The notes beneath the pieces are model-generated. The model did no database searches. It was not told where the DNA came from and saw only the letters and a list, made by a program, of their open reading frames with translations. A DNA stretch of 64,000 bases from Niabella soli DSM 19437 (GTDB lineage: Bacteria; Bacteroidota; Bacteroidia; Chitinophagales; Chitinophagaceae), in assembly GCF_000243115.2 (NCBI RefSeq), contig NZ_CP007035.1, positions 992,001 to 1,056,000 on the forward strand, read 5' to 3'. This document shows, in pieces, positions 1-8,947 of the stretch. Both the position numbers and the translations under genes were made by a program. Position 1 is the stretch's first letter; each line of letters starts with the position of its first letter.

Positions 1-2312
1 GTGCGATAGGCCGACACGTGATCCCAGCCGGCCTGCGAATCATCTTCGGTCACAAATACTACCGTGTTTTTCCAAAAGCGGCTTTTACTCAGCGCTTCAA
101 TAATACGACCCAACGCAAGGTCATTATCGGCAACCATAGCCCGCGGCGTAGGCATTCCCGGCCGGGTACCCACCGTATGGTCGGTCGACAAAGCCATCAC
201 CATCAGTTCTGGTAATGAATCCCCGGGCATCGCTTCATATTCTTTCAGCTCTCTGATAAAAGCATCGGCACGATATTGATCAGTGATCTTTAATTCATCA
301 GAAGCAGGGTAGTTGGGCGACAGCCAGGGGCGCACTCTTGATATGGTGGTTACGTTTTTAAATTGCAGCGGCTCGCCTTTTTTGTATTTTGCATAGATGT
401 CCGTCCAGGTAAGTTTTTTATCCATATCAGGCATAGCGGTTTCGCCATAGATACGCACTTTTTTTCCGTGATCGGCAGCGTTGTTCCAGATAAATCCTTT
501 TTGGTTATATACCATGGCATCTGTTTGCACATGCGGATAACTGCGGAACCAGGCGCGCACATTTTTTTCGATATAATCCGTTACCATAGCGGCATCCGTC
601 CATTGGTGCCCTTCGGCAGAACATTTGCCGGAAGCATGATAATTGTCCAGCAATACATAATCGGCGGCCAGTTTATGCTGATTGGGCGTTACACTATCGC
701 CGTATAAGCAAAGCGCTTTAGCCCCGTTGCCTTTAGACAGGTCGCCCAACACCTGGTCGTAAGTCCGGTTTTCTTTAATCACATATAATACATGTTTAAA
801 TACCGATGGCTCGCCAATACGTTCAGGCATGGGCCGCGCGGGTTGCCCCTTACGGGGGTTAAGGCGCGATAGTTCCGTCCGGAATAACAGCATCAGTTTT
901 TTAACGTCCGCCGTGTATTGTTGCAGTTTTTGATCATCGGGCACGGGAATGAAAGACAGCGTAGCTTTTTCATAGTGCGAATTGTAAGCCGCCCCGGGAT
1001 AGGCGCCTGTTTCTTTATCCTGCTTTGTTATTTCTTTGCTGCTGATGCGGGAGCCTTCCCCTTCCAGGTTGGTTACCACCAGTTGGCTGTCGATTATGCG
1101 CACGCCACCGGGATACGATTCCGTAGGGATATATCCTTTTACATGACCCGACCCTTTACCCAGGTTGATCACCGCAAGTGCGTTGTCCATGCCATTGGCT
1201 ACATACAAAGTTTTTCCGTCAGGGGAAACATCCAGCGCGTTAGGCGAATCGCCGATAAAGCCAGACGTATGTCCGTCTATTTTTACAAGGATCGTTGCTG
1301 CAACAGATAACGTGTTCGTATTAATTACCGTAATATCATCGGAATTGCCATTGGCCACATATACAAATTGTCCATCCGGACTGGCCACCAGATCGTTTGG
1401 ATGCAGGCCGGCCGGTACTTCTTTGATCAAAGCCCCTTTGGTGTCAAAAACGGAAACCGATCCGCCCGAAGCGGCGCCCGTAACGGGATCAATAAACATC
1501 TTACCATAGGGCACGCCGGCCGTTTCTGCAGTTGCACCCGCATTGGGTAGGGTACCCCCCCAGTTGCTTACATAAATGCGGCTGTTTACAACAGTAATGC
1601 CGTAGGGTGCCACGCCAGTGGACGCGCTCCATACCCGTTGCTTAGTGTTGAGGTTTATTTTTTCAAGCGTGTTATTCCCGTTTAGTACCACATATAAGTA
1701 AGGGGTACCCCCTTCATTATGCACGGCTACTTCGTTGGGTAAAGCCAGCGGGGCAGGAGCTACCGCGGTAAAACGGATGGTATCGGTTATTTTAAGATCG
1801 TTGCCATTCCATGCTGCTTCAAAAACGACTGATTGCCGTTCGCCGCCACTCTGCGCCGCACTCCAGAAAATACGGGTGTTGTTGCCGCTTCTCAATACTT
1901 CGATACCCGAATAAGTGCTCATAAATCCTTTGTAAGCGGAACCCGTAAAGCTCCAACTGGCCGTGATCTTTCGCTGCTGATAATCGACTACAGCAATGCC
2001 ATAACGGTCCTCTACCGCAAGCAGGGTAGTGCCGGGAATCCGCTTCAGATCAAGACTGTGGTTTTCAAGATTAAGATCACCATAACGCAATACCGTTCCC
2101 GCCGGGCGAATAATACGGTTATGCGGCATCAGTACCGGCAGTTCACTGCGGGTGAGCGTGCTGTTGTCATAGGCAGTATAATACGGATCGGTAGCGGTTT
2201 GCTTTGCCGGTGCCACCACCTGGGCGGTTACCTGATCCGTTAACAGGCAGGCAATGCACATTATTGCCATAAAATAAAAACGGTTAATTTTTTTCAGATG
2301 AAAGAAGCGCAT
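1..2312 (-). CDS. YncE-like beta-propeller / phosphoesterase fusion (partial, C-terminus off window)
   Basis: The reading frame is open from the ATG at 2312 to the left edge, giving about 770 residues with the C-terminus missing. The N-terminus is a signal peptide (basic start, then hydrophobic MAIMCIACLL). Next comes a repeat-rich region with beta-propeller phrases such as SPDGQFVYVANGNSDDITV and SPDGKTLYVANGMDNALAV, typical of YncE/SMP-30-like propellers. The second half carries YVIKENRTYDQVLGDL and VTEDDSQAGWDHVSAYR, which match the PF04185 phosphoesterase/alkaline-phosphatase-like fold, where the acidic and His residues bind metal. The product is probably exported and acts on a phosphoester, but the substrate cannot be told. 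It is transcribed away from the tRNA-Leu region. Confidence 0.82.
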   Translation of the reverse strand, partial: MRFFHLKKINRFYFMAIMCIACLLTDQVTAQVVAPAKQTATDPYYTAYDNSTLTRSELPVLMPHNRIIRPAGTVLRYGDLNLENHSLDLKRIPGTTLLAVEDRYGIAVVDYQQRKITASWSFTGSAYKGFMSTYSGIEVLRSGNNTRIFWSAAQSGGERQSVVFEAAWNGNDLKITDTIRFTAVAPAPLALPNEVAVHNEGGTPYLYVVLNGNNTLEKINLNTKQRVWSASTGVAPYGITVVNSRIYVSNWGGTLPNAGATAETAGVPYGKMFIDPVTGAASGGSVSVFDTKGALIKEVPAGLHPNDLVASPDGQFVYVANGNSDDITVINTNTLSVAATILVKIDGHTSGFIGDSPNALDVSPDGKTLYVANGMDNALAVINLGKGSGHVKGYIPTESYPGGVRIIDSQLVVTNLEGEGSRISSKEITKQDKETGAYPGAAYNSHYEKATLSFIPVPDDQKLQQYTADVKKLMLLFRTELSRLNPRKGQPARPMPERIGEPSVFKHVLYVIKENRTYDQVLGDLSKGNGAKALCLYGDSVTPNQHKLAADYVLLDNYHASGKCSAEGHQWTDAAMVTDYIEKNVRAWFRSYPHVQTDAMVYNQKGFIWNNAADHGKKVRIYGETAMPDMDKKLTWTDIYAKYKKGEPLQFKNVTTISRVRPWLSPNYPASDELKITDQYRADAFIRELKEYEAMPGDSLPELMVMALSTDHTVGTRPGMPTPRAMVADNDLALGRIIEALSKSRFWKNTVVFVTEDDSQAGWDHVSAYR

Positions 2313-2798
2313 AAATGAAGCGATTTGGTATAGAATCTGTTTAGTTTTTTTTAAATTTCAACACATAGATACATAGCATTATAATAGCAGAAAAAGAAAC
2401 ATACAAACATACCAGTTATGTTCGGCCTTTGGCGGGATCTATGTAGTCTTAAATACTATGATTGCTGCTGTAATACCCTGCAAGGTAAAAAGAAACAGAA
2501 CGTGCCGGGCAGTGCCCCGGGTTTATTTTCATTAATTTATTTTCAACAGTGCAACAGTTTGTTCATTTATTATTTGTTCTCCTATCTGCGCGACTGCATT
2601 ATTCGGGCAGGGATTTCGCAGACTTGCACAGACTATAAAACCTTTCTGCGATCCATGTAATAATGAGCTATTCGATAATCATTGAATGCGGGACGCTGAA
2701 GAACCATTGACGGTTTGAGGATTTATATATTCGCTGTAAAGAATGTTGTTACAATGAAATTATTTACTATTTTCGCACTCCTTATCAAAAAATGGTAA
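2313..2798. other. Gene-free intergenic stretch before tRNA-Leu
   Basis: I see no convincing gene in this 486-base stretch; an 80-codon frame at 2418-2660 has no recognisable features. It holds two word-like motifs that recur elsewhere in the window. ACACATAGATACATAGC at about 2361 resembles ACCACATAGATAGGTAGC at about 54517. A CGCAGACTTGCACAGACT motif near 2617 belongs to the CGCAGATTTACACAGATT family also found near 14.2 and 36.4 kb. It must also contain the promoter of the leftward phosphoesterase gene and that of the tRNA. Confidence 0.5.
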
Positions 2799-2884
2799 GC
2801 CCGGGTGGCGAAATTGGTAGACGCACCACCTTGAGGTGGTGGCGCTGGTAACACGGCGTGCTGGTTCGAATCCAGTCCCGGGCA
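2799..2884 (+). tRNA. tRNA-Leu (anticodon GAG)
   Basis: A full type II cloverleaf can be folded. The acceptor arms GCCCGGG and CCCGGGC pair perfectly. The D-arm contains GGCGAAATTGGTAGACGC. The anticodon stem is CCACC/GGTGG with loop TTGAGGT, giving anticodon GAG (reads CUC/CUU). A long variable arm follows, and then the T-arm CTGGTTCGAATCCAG. The 3' end is ...GGGCA followed by CGA, so CCA is not encoded. A strong hairpin terminator follows immediately. Confidence 0.97.
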
Positions 2885-2888
2885 CGAG

Positions 2889-2919
2889 GCCTTCCGACGA
2901 ATAGTCGGGAGGCTTTTTT
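2889..2919 (+). terminator. Intrinsic terminator after tRNA-Leu
   Basis: The 10-bp stem GCCTTCCGAC/GTCGGGAGGC (one G-U pair) closes on the loop GAATA and is followed by six T residues. It lies five bases past the tRNA end and just before folC, so it should separate the two transcripts. Confidence 0.85.
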
Positions 2920-2939
2920 ATTCCCTCAGTAACTCATGG

Positions 2940-2947
2940 TATATTTG
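2940..2947 (+). promoter_or_regulatory. Candidate Bacteroidota -7 box for folC
   Basis: TATATTTG matches the Bacteroidota -7 consensus TAnnTTTG. It lies 10 bases before the folC ATG, so the leader would be only a few bases long. No clear -33 TTG is seen upstream, so this is a moderate call. Confidence 0.4.
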
Positions 2948-2957
2948 TAATTATATT

Positions 2958-4244
2958 ATGACATACCAACAAACGCTCGACTATATTTATACCCGCTTGC
3001 CCATGTTCAGTAATATTGGCGCTACGGCTATTAAAAGTGGGTTCGACAATATATATGCGCTTTGCAATTACCTGGACAATCCCCAGCACAAAACAAAATT
3101 TATTCATGTGGCCGGCACCAATGGCAAAGGTTCCGTGAGCCATATGCTTGCTGCTGTTTTTCAAACACAGGGGTATAAAACCGGCTTATATACTTCACCG
3201 CATCTGAAGGATTTCAGGGAGCGGATAAAGATCGACGGGAAAATGATTTCGGAAACAGAGGTGGTCGAATTTATTGATCGGATAGCCCCCGAAATAGAAC
3301 GGATCAACCCCAGCTTTTTTGAAATTACCGTTGCATTGGCATTTGATCATTTTGCGAAACATGAGGTGGCCTATGCAATAATGGAAACCGGACTGGGCGG
3401 CCGTTTAGACAGTACCAATATTATTCATCCGGAGCTATCCGTGATCACCAACATCGGTTTTGATCATGTGCAGCTATTAGGAGATACTTTAGTGAAAATT
3501 GCGGGCGAAAAAGCGGGGATCATAAAGCAGCAGGTTCCGGTTGTTATTGGCGAATCTCATATGGAGACGGCGCCGGTGTTTACAGCAAAAGCCGCCGCTT
3601 GCGAAGCTCCGGTCAGCTTTGCCGACAAAGAATTTCATTTGGAGAACTGGTTTTATGATGAGGAGACGCTTGTGATTGAAGTCTCAAAAAATGACGCGGT
3701 AGACCATTGGAAATACCGGCTGGATCTCAGTGGTGTTTACCAGGCAAAGAATCTTTTAACCGTTTTGGAATCCTGCCGGCAGTTGAATCATTCAGGTATT
3801 GTTTTGGATGAAGCGAACATTGCCAAAGGCATCGCGCATACAAAACATTTAAACGGATTGCACGGAAGATGGGAAACCATTCAGCAAAAGCCCCGTATTA
3901 TTTTAGATGTGGCGCATAATGTAGAGGGGATTGAACAGGTATTGCGACAATTGGAATTGATTCCTTTTCGCAAACTGCACCTGGTCCTGGGCTTTGTAAA
4001 AGATAAAGATGTCAATAAGATCCTGGGGCTGCTGCCGGCAACCGCCCAATATTATTTTACCAATGCGCACTTACCCCGGGCACTTGCTGCTTCCGAGTTA
4101 CAGGCACTTGCAACGGCCTACGATCTGGAAGGAAGCACTTTTCCTGATGTAAATCAAGCGCTGGCTCAGGCTAAAAATATAGCCCATGAAGATGATCTTA
4201 TTATTATCTGCGGAAGCGTATTCCTTGTGGGAGAGGTAGCCTGA
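2958..4244 (+). CDS. folC: Bifunctional folylpolyglutamate synthase / dihydrofolate synthase
   Basis: This 428-residue protein joins glutamate to dihydropteroate or to folate, making polyglutamated folates in the cytoplasm. The ATP-binding loop AGTNGKGSVSHM lies at residues 52-63. YTSPHL, ETGLGGRLDSTN and TNIGFDHVQLLG follow in the order expected for Mur-ligase-like FolC. The C-terminal domain contains ILDVAHNVEG. Length is normal for the family. The gene stands alone between a terminator and a convergent regulator gene. Two other folate genes lie in the window (folP near 37 kb and 5-FTHF cyclo-ligase near 14.5 kb), but not in one operon with it. Confidence 0.95.
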   Translation: MTYQQTLDYIYTRLPMFSNIGATAIKSGFDNIYALCNYLDNPQHKTKFIHVAGTNGKGSVSHMLAAVFQTQGYKTGLYTSPHLKDFRERIKIDGKMISETEVVEFIDRIAPEIERINPSFFEITVALAFDHFAKHEVAYAIMETGLGGRLDSTNIIHPELSVITNIGFDHVQLLGDTLVKIAGEKAGIIKQQVPVVIGESHMETAPVFTAKAAACEAPVSFADKEFHLENWFYDEETLVIEVSKNDAVDHWKYRLDLSGVYQAKNLLTVLESCRQLNHSGIVLDEANIAKGIAHTKHLNGLHGRWETIQQKPRIILDVAHNVEGIEQVLRQLELIPFRKLHLVLGFVKDKDVNKILGLLPATAQYYFTNAHLPRALAASELQALATAYDLEGSTFPDVNQALAQAKNIAHEDDLIIICGSVFLVGEVA

Positions 4245-4346
4245 CAATTAAACGTCAAAGCGATTTTTCTCTTTGAGCTGGCCAAGGCATTAAGCCGGGC
4301 ATATACATTCGATAATTGTAAATTGTATCAAAGCCAATGAATGAAA

Positions 4347-5534
4347 CTAGTTCATCGCCACATAGCTTTTTACATCGTTAGGGGTAATGGTTTTTCCGCT
4401 CAGGATAACCAGCCGTTCCACCACGTTTCTTAGTTCGCGGATATTGCCCGTCCAGTTGTATTCCTGTAGTAAGTCGATGGCTTTGTCCTCAATGCCTTTT
4501 TTACTGATACCATAGTCTTTACAAATATCATCGAGGAACTGATCTACCAATAATGGAATATCGTCTTTTCTTTCATTGAGTGAAGGAACGTTAATGAGGA
4601 TCACGCTCAAACGATGGTATAAGTCAAGCCGGAAATTTTTTTCTTCCACTTCCTGGAGCAGATCTTTATTGGTTGCGGCTATCACCCGAACATCCACATT
4701 AATATCTTTATCTGCACCCACCCGGGTGATCTTTCCTTCCTGCAAGGCCCGTAATACCTTAGCCTGCGCATTCAGGCTCATGTCGCCAATCTCATCCAGG
4801 AAAAGTGTGCCGCCATTGGCTTGCTCAAATTTTCCAATGCGCTGTTTTATAGCTGAAGTAAAAGATCCCTTTTCGTGTCCGAAAAGCTCAGATTCAATAA
4901 GTTCTGTTGGTATTGCTGCGCAATTCACCTCAACCAGAGGGCTATTGGAGCGACTGCTCAACTCGTGTATCCAGCGGGCCACCAGTTCTTTTCCCACGCC
5001 ATTTTCCCCTGTAACCAGCACCCGCGCTTCCGTGGGCGCAACCTTTTCAATAGTGTCTTTTATTTTCTGAATAGGGGCAGAACCGCCTACAATTTCCTGA
5101 ACCTTGGATACTTTCTTCTTTAATACTTTGGTTTCTGTAACAAGCGTGGTTCTTTCCAGCGCGTTGCGAAGGGTGATCAGCAAACGGTTCAGATCGGGCG
5201 GTTTTGAAATAAAATCATAAGCTCCTTTTTTAACCGCTTCCACAGCCGTTTCGATGGTGCCGTGCCCGGTGATCATAATAATGGGAACATCAGGAGCGAT
5301 GGTGGTAGCTTTTTCCAAAAACTCCATCCCGTCCAGCTTAGGCATTTTAATATCGCATAAAACCGTATTAAAGGTCTTTTCTGAGAAAAGCTTCAGGCCT
5401 TCCTCGCCATCAACCGCTTCTGTAATTTTATATCCCTCAAAAGAAAGGATTTCAGAAAGCGTCTTTCTTATCGAAGCCTCGTCGTCAATGATCAGGATTT
5501 CCTGTTGGCTATCGCTATTTTTATTCTTTGGCAC
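4347..5534 (-). CDS. NtrC-type response regulator lacking a DNA-binding domain
   Basis: This 395-residue protein has an N-terminal receiver with acidic pair D17-D18, phospho-acceptor D61 (in VLCDIKMPKLDG) and K111. The sigma-54-type AAA+ domain follows, with Walker A GENGVGKE at 176-183 and Walker B TLFLDEIGD near 243-251. The loop that contacts sigma-54, usually GAFTGA, reads GSFTSA at 223-228. The protein ends soon after NWTGNIRELRNVVERL, with no C-terminal Fis helix-turn-helix. From memory, this shortened form with GSFTSA is a common Bacteroidota family. It may act without specific DNA binding, or not through sigma-54. No histidine kinase gene is nearby. Confidence 0.88.
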   Translation of the reverse strand: MPKNKNSDSQQEILIIDDEASIRKTLSEILSFEGYKITEAVDGEEGLKLFSEKTFNTVLCDIKMPKLDGMEFLEKATTIAPDVPIIMITGHGTIETAVEAVKKGAYDFISKPPDLNRLLITLRNALERTTLVTETKVLKKKVSKVQEIVGGSAPIQKIKDTIEKVAPTEARVLVTGENGVGKELVARWIHELSSRSNSPLVEVNCAAIPTELIESELFGHEKGSFTSAIKQRIGKFEQANGGTLFLDEIGDMSLNAQAKVLRALQEGKITRVGADKDINVDVRVIAATNKDLLQEVEEKNFRLDLYHRLSVILINVPSLNERKDDIPLLVDQFLDDICKDYGISKKGIEDKAIDLLQEYNWTGNIRELRNVVERLVILSGKTITPNDVKSYVAMN

Positions 5535-5591
5535 AATTTCATTTTGAGTTCAATAATAAAATACGGATCGCCTGCGTCTTCCGGCGCGAAA

Positions 5592-6581
5592 CTATTTTTT
5601 CATATACAGCACTTCTTTCACCAGTTTTACCGTTCTGGGTACATCCGGTAAAGCGGCTGCTACAAGATTAGCCGCATAGTGCAGGGGCGCATCGGCTGCT
5701 GTAATCCTTCTGACCGGTGCATCCAGGTAATCAAAAGCATCTTTCTGTACGCGGTAGGAGATCTCTGAAGAAACGGAAGCAAAAGGCCATTGTTCTTCTA
5801 CAATTACCAGGCGATTTGTTTTCTTTACACTCTTCAGAATCGTTTCCATATCCAGCGGGCGGATCGTGCGCAGATCGATCACTTCAGCGCTGATACCTTC
5901 TTTTTCGAGCTCGCTAGCGGCAGCCAGGGCCACTTTCATCATCTTATTAAAGGATACAATCGTTACATCGGTACCTTCTTTTTTTACGTCGGCCTTACCT
6001 AATTCTATATAGTATTCTTCTTCCGGCACTTCCATTTTGTCGCCGTACATCTGCTCACTTTCCATAAACATCACCGGGTCTTCTTCAAAACGGATTGCCT
6101 GCTTTAAAAGCCCTTTGGCGTCATAGGGGTTGCTTGGGGAAACTACTTTAATGCCGGGAATATTAGCATACATGGCTTCAAAAGCCGTAGAGTGCTGCGC
6201 ACCCAACTGGCCTGCAGAGCCGTTACCACCGCGAAAAACAATAGGACAGGATATTTGCCCACCACTCATTGCCAACATCTTAGACGCCGTATTTAAAATT
6301 TGATCTAATGCCAGTACTGCGAAATTCCAGGTCATGAACTCAACAACGGGGCGCAGACCGTTCTGGGCGGCGCCTACACCAACTGCGGCAAAACCCAGCT
6401 CAGAAATAGGGGTATCGATCACTCTTTTTTCACCAAATTCTGCCAGCATACCCTGGCTTACTTTATAGGCCCCGTTATATTCAGCTACTTCCTCACCCAT
6501 AAGAAAAACGCGCTCGTCCCTTCTCATTTCCTCGGTCATTGCCTCTCTCAGGGCTTCTCTGAAAGCTATAATCCTTGCCAT
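5592..6581 (-). CDS. pdhB: Pyruvate dehydrogenase E1 component, beta subunit
   Basis: This 329-residue protein is the beta subunit of the thiamine-diphosphate enzyme that decarboxylates pyruvate in the pyruvate dehydrogenase complex. I place the start at 6581 (MARIIAFREALREAM), because homologues begin here; the frame stays open to 6740, but that extension (FPPKGCC...) looks non-coding. Family motifs include MGEEVAEYNGAYKVSQG, ISELGFAAVGVGAA and FRGGNGSAGQLGAQHS, and the C-terminal transketolase domain has VIVEEQWPFASV. Its partner pdhA is 40 kb away at 46.7 kb. The divergent cation transporter starts about 150 bases upstream. Confidence 0.94.
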   Translation of the reverse strand: MARIIAFREALREAMTEEMRRDERVFLMGEEVAEYNGAYKVSQGMLAEFGEKRVIDTPISELGFAAVGVGAAQNGLRPVVEFMTWNFAVLALDQILNTASKMLAMSGGQISCPIVFRGGNGSAGQLGAQHSTAFEAMYANIPGIKVVSPSNPYDAKGLLKQAIRFEEDPVMFMESEQMYGDKMEVPEEEYYIELGKADVKKEGTDVTIVSFNKMMKVALAAASELEKEGISAEVIDLRTIRPLDMETILKSVKKTNRLVIVEEQWPFASVSSEISYRVQKDAFDYLDAPVRRITAADAPLHYAANLVAAALPDVPRTVKLVKEVLYMKK

Positions 6582-6733
6582 ATATTGTTTTATAATTTTT
6601 TGGAGAGGCAAATTTAAGTGAGAAGCGCCATAATACCAAAGATTACTGCTGCAGGATGACCCGCCCATGGCCGCGTAATCGCAGCAGCCTTTTGGAGGGA
6701 AATTGATAACTTGCCCTTTAAATAAACCGGCCG

Positions 6734-7636
6734 ATGGCACACGAGCACATAGTACAACGCTCCACTAATGCGCAGCATCAAAAAAAGCTGAAAATTGTAT
6801 TGAGCATGACGTTATTGTACCTCATTGCGGAAGTGGTTGGCGGTATCTTTACTAAAAGCCTGGCCCTGCTGGCTGATGCCGGTCATATGCTGACGGATGC
6901 CGGCGGGCTGGTATTGGCATTGCTGGCGATTCATTATGCCGGGCGGCAGCCGGACTCAAAAAATACATTTGGATATTATCGCGCAGAAATATTGGCGGCG
7001 CTCGCCAATGCCGTGGTGCTAATTGTTATATCGGTTTTTATATTGTACGGGGCTTACGAACGGTTGCTGCACCCGCATAAAGTGGAAACGGGGAATATGA
7101 TGCTGATTGCGGTAGTAGGCCTGTTCGTAAATGCTGCAGGGGTCCTGGTATTGCGAAAAGATTCAGGAACCAGCCTCAACATGAGGGGGGCTTATTTTGA
7201 AGTGTTGTCCGATGCGCTCACCTCCGTTGCCGTAATTGTTGCGGGCCTGATTATGCGGTACACGGGTTGGTATTTTATTGATCCGATCTTATCGGCAGGT
7301 ATCGGTTTATTTATTCTTCCCCGGACCTGGGGATTGCTGAAAGCATCCGTGAATGTATTGCTGGAAGGCGTTCCGGCTGAGGTAGACCTGCAGCAATTGC
7401 GCTATGATCTGCTGCAAATAAAAGGAGTGGCCGGTTTACACGATCTTCATGTATGGACGTTAACTTCCGGCGTCAATTTATTAAGCGCCCATATCGTGCA
7501 CCTGCCGGCGGCTGATCCCATGCAGCTTTTAAGAGAAGTGCAGGAATTGCTGGCCCACCGGCATCAGATCACGCATACGACCATTCAAACGGAAGTGGAA
7601 GGAGCGGAGCTGAATGAAATATACGTTCACGAATAA
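6734..7636 (+). CDS. Cation diffusion facilitator (Zn/Co/Cd efflux)
   Basis: This 300-residue inner-membrane transporter has six predicted helices and a C-terminal cytoplasmic domain, and is related to CzcD/ZitB. It should export divalent metal in exchange for protons. Helix 2 has the metal-site motif DAGHMLTDAGG (H51, D55). The helix 5 motif reads EVLSD (E156, D160), where His is usual at the first position, so metal preference may differ from classical zinc exporters. The His-rich loop between helices 4 and 5 is short. It is divergent from pdhB and not in an obvious operon. Confidence 0.93.
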   Translation: MAHEHIVQRSTNAQHQKKLKIVLSMTLLYLIAEVVGGIFTKSLALLADAGHMLTDAGGLVLALLAIHYAGRQPDSKNTFGYYRAEILAALANAVVLIVISVFILYGAYERLLHPHKVETGNMMLIAVVGLFVNAAGVLVLRKDSGTSLNMRGAYFEVLSDALTSVAVIVAGLIMRYTGWYFIDPILSAGIGLFILPRTWGLLKASVNVLLEGVPAEVDLQQLRYDLLQIKGVAGLHDLHVWTLTSGVNLLSAHIVHLPAADPMQLLREVQELLAHRHQITHTTIQTEVEGAELNEIYVHE

Positions 7637-7730
7637 AACCGGGATGTATGCTGTTTGACGTCTGACGTTTCACGTTTAACGACAGAGTTGATTGGGTTTT
7701 AGCAACGAAAGTTTTTAATCTAATGCGTAT

Positions 7731-7783
7731 TCCTTTCTCATTTCTTATTTCTTATTGGTTATTTCTTATTTTACATTTGCGGT
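7731..7783 (+). promoter_or_regulatory. Quasi-tandem TTTCTTATT repeats ending in a -7 box, before ypdA
   Basis: Positions 7731-7771 consist of imperfect copies of the word TTTCTTATT. The run ends in TACATTTG at 7772-7779, which matches the Bacteroidota -7 box TAnnTTTG and lies only 4 bases before the ypdA ATG. A TTG at 7755-7757 could serve as the -33 element, although the spacing (14 bases) is short. Confidence 0.45.
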
Positions 7784-8749
7784 ATGCAACATATTCCATT
7801 GATCATCATCGGCGGCGGGCCCATTGGTTTGGCTTGTGCCATTGAAGCAAAAAAAGCGGGGATCGATTATGTGATCATTGAAAAATCCGCCCTGGTGAAT
7901 TCGCTGTACCACTACCCGGTGAATATGACTTTTTTTTCAACCTCAGAACGGTTGGAGATTGGCGGCGTGCCTTTTGTTTCCAATAATCCGAAACCTAAGC
8001 GGGATGAGGCTTTGGAGTATTACCGCCGTGTGGTTGCCTCCTTTGATTTGCATATAAAATTATTTGAAGAGGTGCAGCAGGTAACCAAGGTGGTGAACCT
8101 GTTTGAGGTTATTACTTCAAAAGATACTTATACAGCAGATAATATAATTATAGCCACGGGGTTCTACGATATTCCTTATTTATTAGATGTTCCCGGTGAA
8201 GACCTGCCCAAGGTGACCCATTATTATAACGATCCGCACTATTATGCCTTCCGGGACGTGATCGTAGTGGGCGCAATGAACTCTGGTGTGGATGCGGCTT
8301 TGGAAACCTGGCGCAAAGGCGCGCGGGTAACCCTGGTGATCCGGGGGGCGGAGATCGGCACCCGGGTAAAATACTGGGTGCGACCCGATATTGAAAACCG
8401 GATCAAAGAGGGATCGATAAAAGCTTATTTTAATTCTACAATTAAACAGATCCGGGAAAACGAGGTGGATATTAATACACCCGAAGGCCTTGTAACAATA
8501 AAGAATGATTTTGTTATTGCGGCAACGGGGTATCAACCCAACCTGCAGTTCCTGAAACAAATGGGGGTCCGGCTCAGTAATGATGCCGTGGAAGCGCCTG
8601 TTTTAGACCCGGATACTCATGAAACCAGTGTAAAAGGAATTTACCTTGCCGGAGTGATCTGCGGGGGAATGAACACCCATCGGCTGTTTATTGAAAATTC
8701 AAGAGAACACGCGGTGAAGATCATTGATGCAATCAGGAAGCAAATGTGA
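7784..8749 (+). CDS. ypdA: YpdA-family FAD/NAD(P)-dependent disulfide reductase
   Basis: This 321-residue flavoprotein resembles thioredoxin reductase but has no CxxC pair. The N-terminus LIIIGGGPIGLACAIEAKKA is the FAD-binding Rossmann motif. A second Rossmann motif, VVGAMNSGVDAALE, should bind NADPH, and the C-terminus has GIYLAGVICGG. The phrase YHYPVNMTFFSTSERLEIG is characteristic of YpdA/Bdr, which reduces bacillithiol disulfide in Firmicutes and Bacteroidota. The in vivo role here is inferred from the family. The gene appears to be transcribed alone. Confidence 0.88.
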   Translation: MQHIPLIIIGGGPIGLACAIEAKKAGIDYVIIEKSALVNSLYHYPVNMTFFSTSERLEIGGVPFVSNNPKPKRDEALEYYRRVVASFDLHIKLFEEVQQVTKVVNLFEVITSKDTYTADNIIIATGFYDIPYLLDVPGEDLPKVTHYYNDPHYYAFRDVIVVGAMNSGVDAALETWRKGARVTLVIRGAEIGTRVKYWVRPDIENRIKEGSIKAYFNSTIKQIRENEVDINTPEGLVTIKNDFVIAATGYQPNLQFLKQMGVRLSNDAVEAPVLDPDTHETSVKGIYLAGVICGGMNTHRLFIENSREHAVKIIDAIRKQM

Positions 8750-8947
8750 AAATGTGAAAATGTGAGAATTTGAAAATGGCGAGTGATTCGTGACGCATTG
8801 CGGATCGTCGTTGCTGAACCTGAGACGGCAATCCTCAATCTGTAACCTGAAACTAAAATGAGTCAGGGCAGAACGCTTAACGCGCAATGCCGAACGCAAA
8901 CCAACCTTGAACCTTAAACTTTAAATTCCGAAACCTGTAACCTCAGA
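8750..8947. repeat. Low-complexity word repeats between convergent genes
   Basis: Starting in the last codons of ypdA (about 8746-8778), TGTGAAAA/TGTGAGAA-type words are repeated. From about 8817 to 8945 there are variants of TGAACCT, TAACCTGAAAC and CCTTAAACTTTAAA. No gene is seen. The stretch separates the convergent ypdA and thiolase genes. Similar word-like intergenic runs occur at several places in the window. Confidence 0.5.

Noticed and set aside
2418-2660. 80-codon forward frame before tRNA-Leu
   Set aside because: The product has no domain pattern and covers a dispersed CGCAGATT-type motif; likely noncoding.
5592-6740. Longer pdhB start at 6740
   Set aside because: The extra 53 residues do not look like an E1-beta N-terminus and overlap the divergent transporter start.
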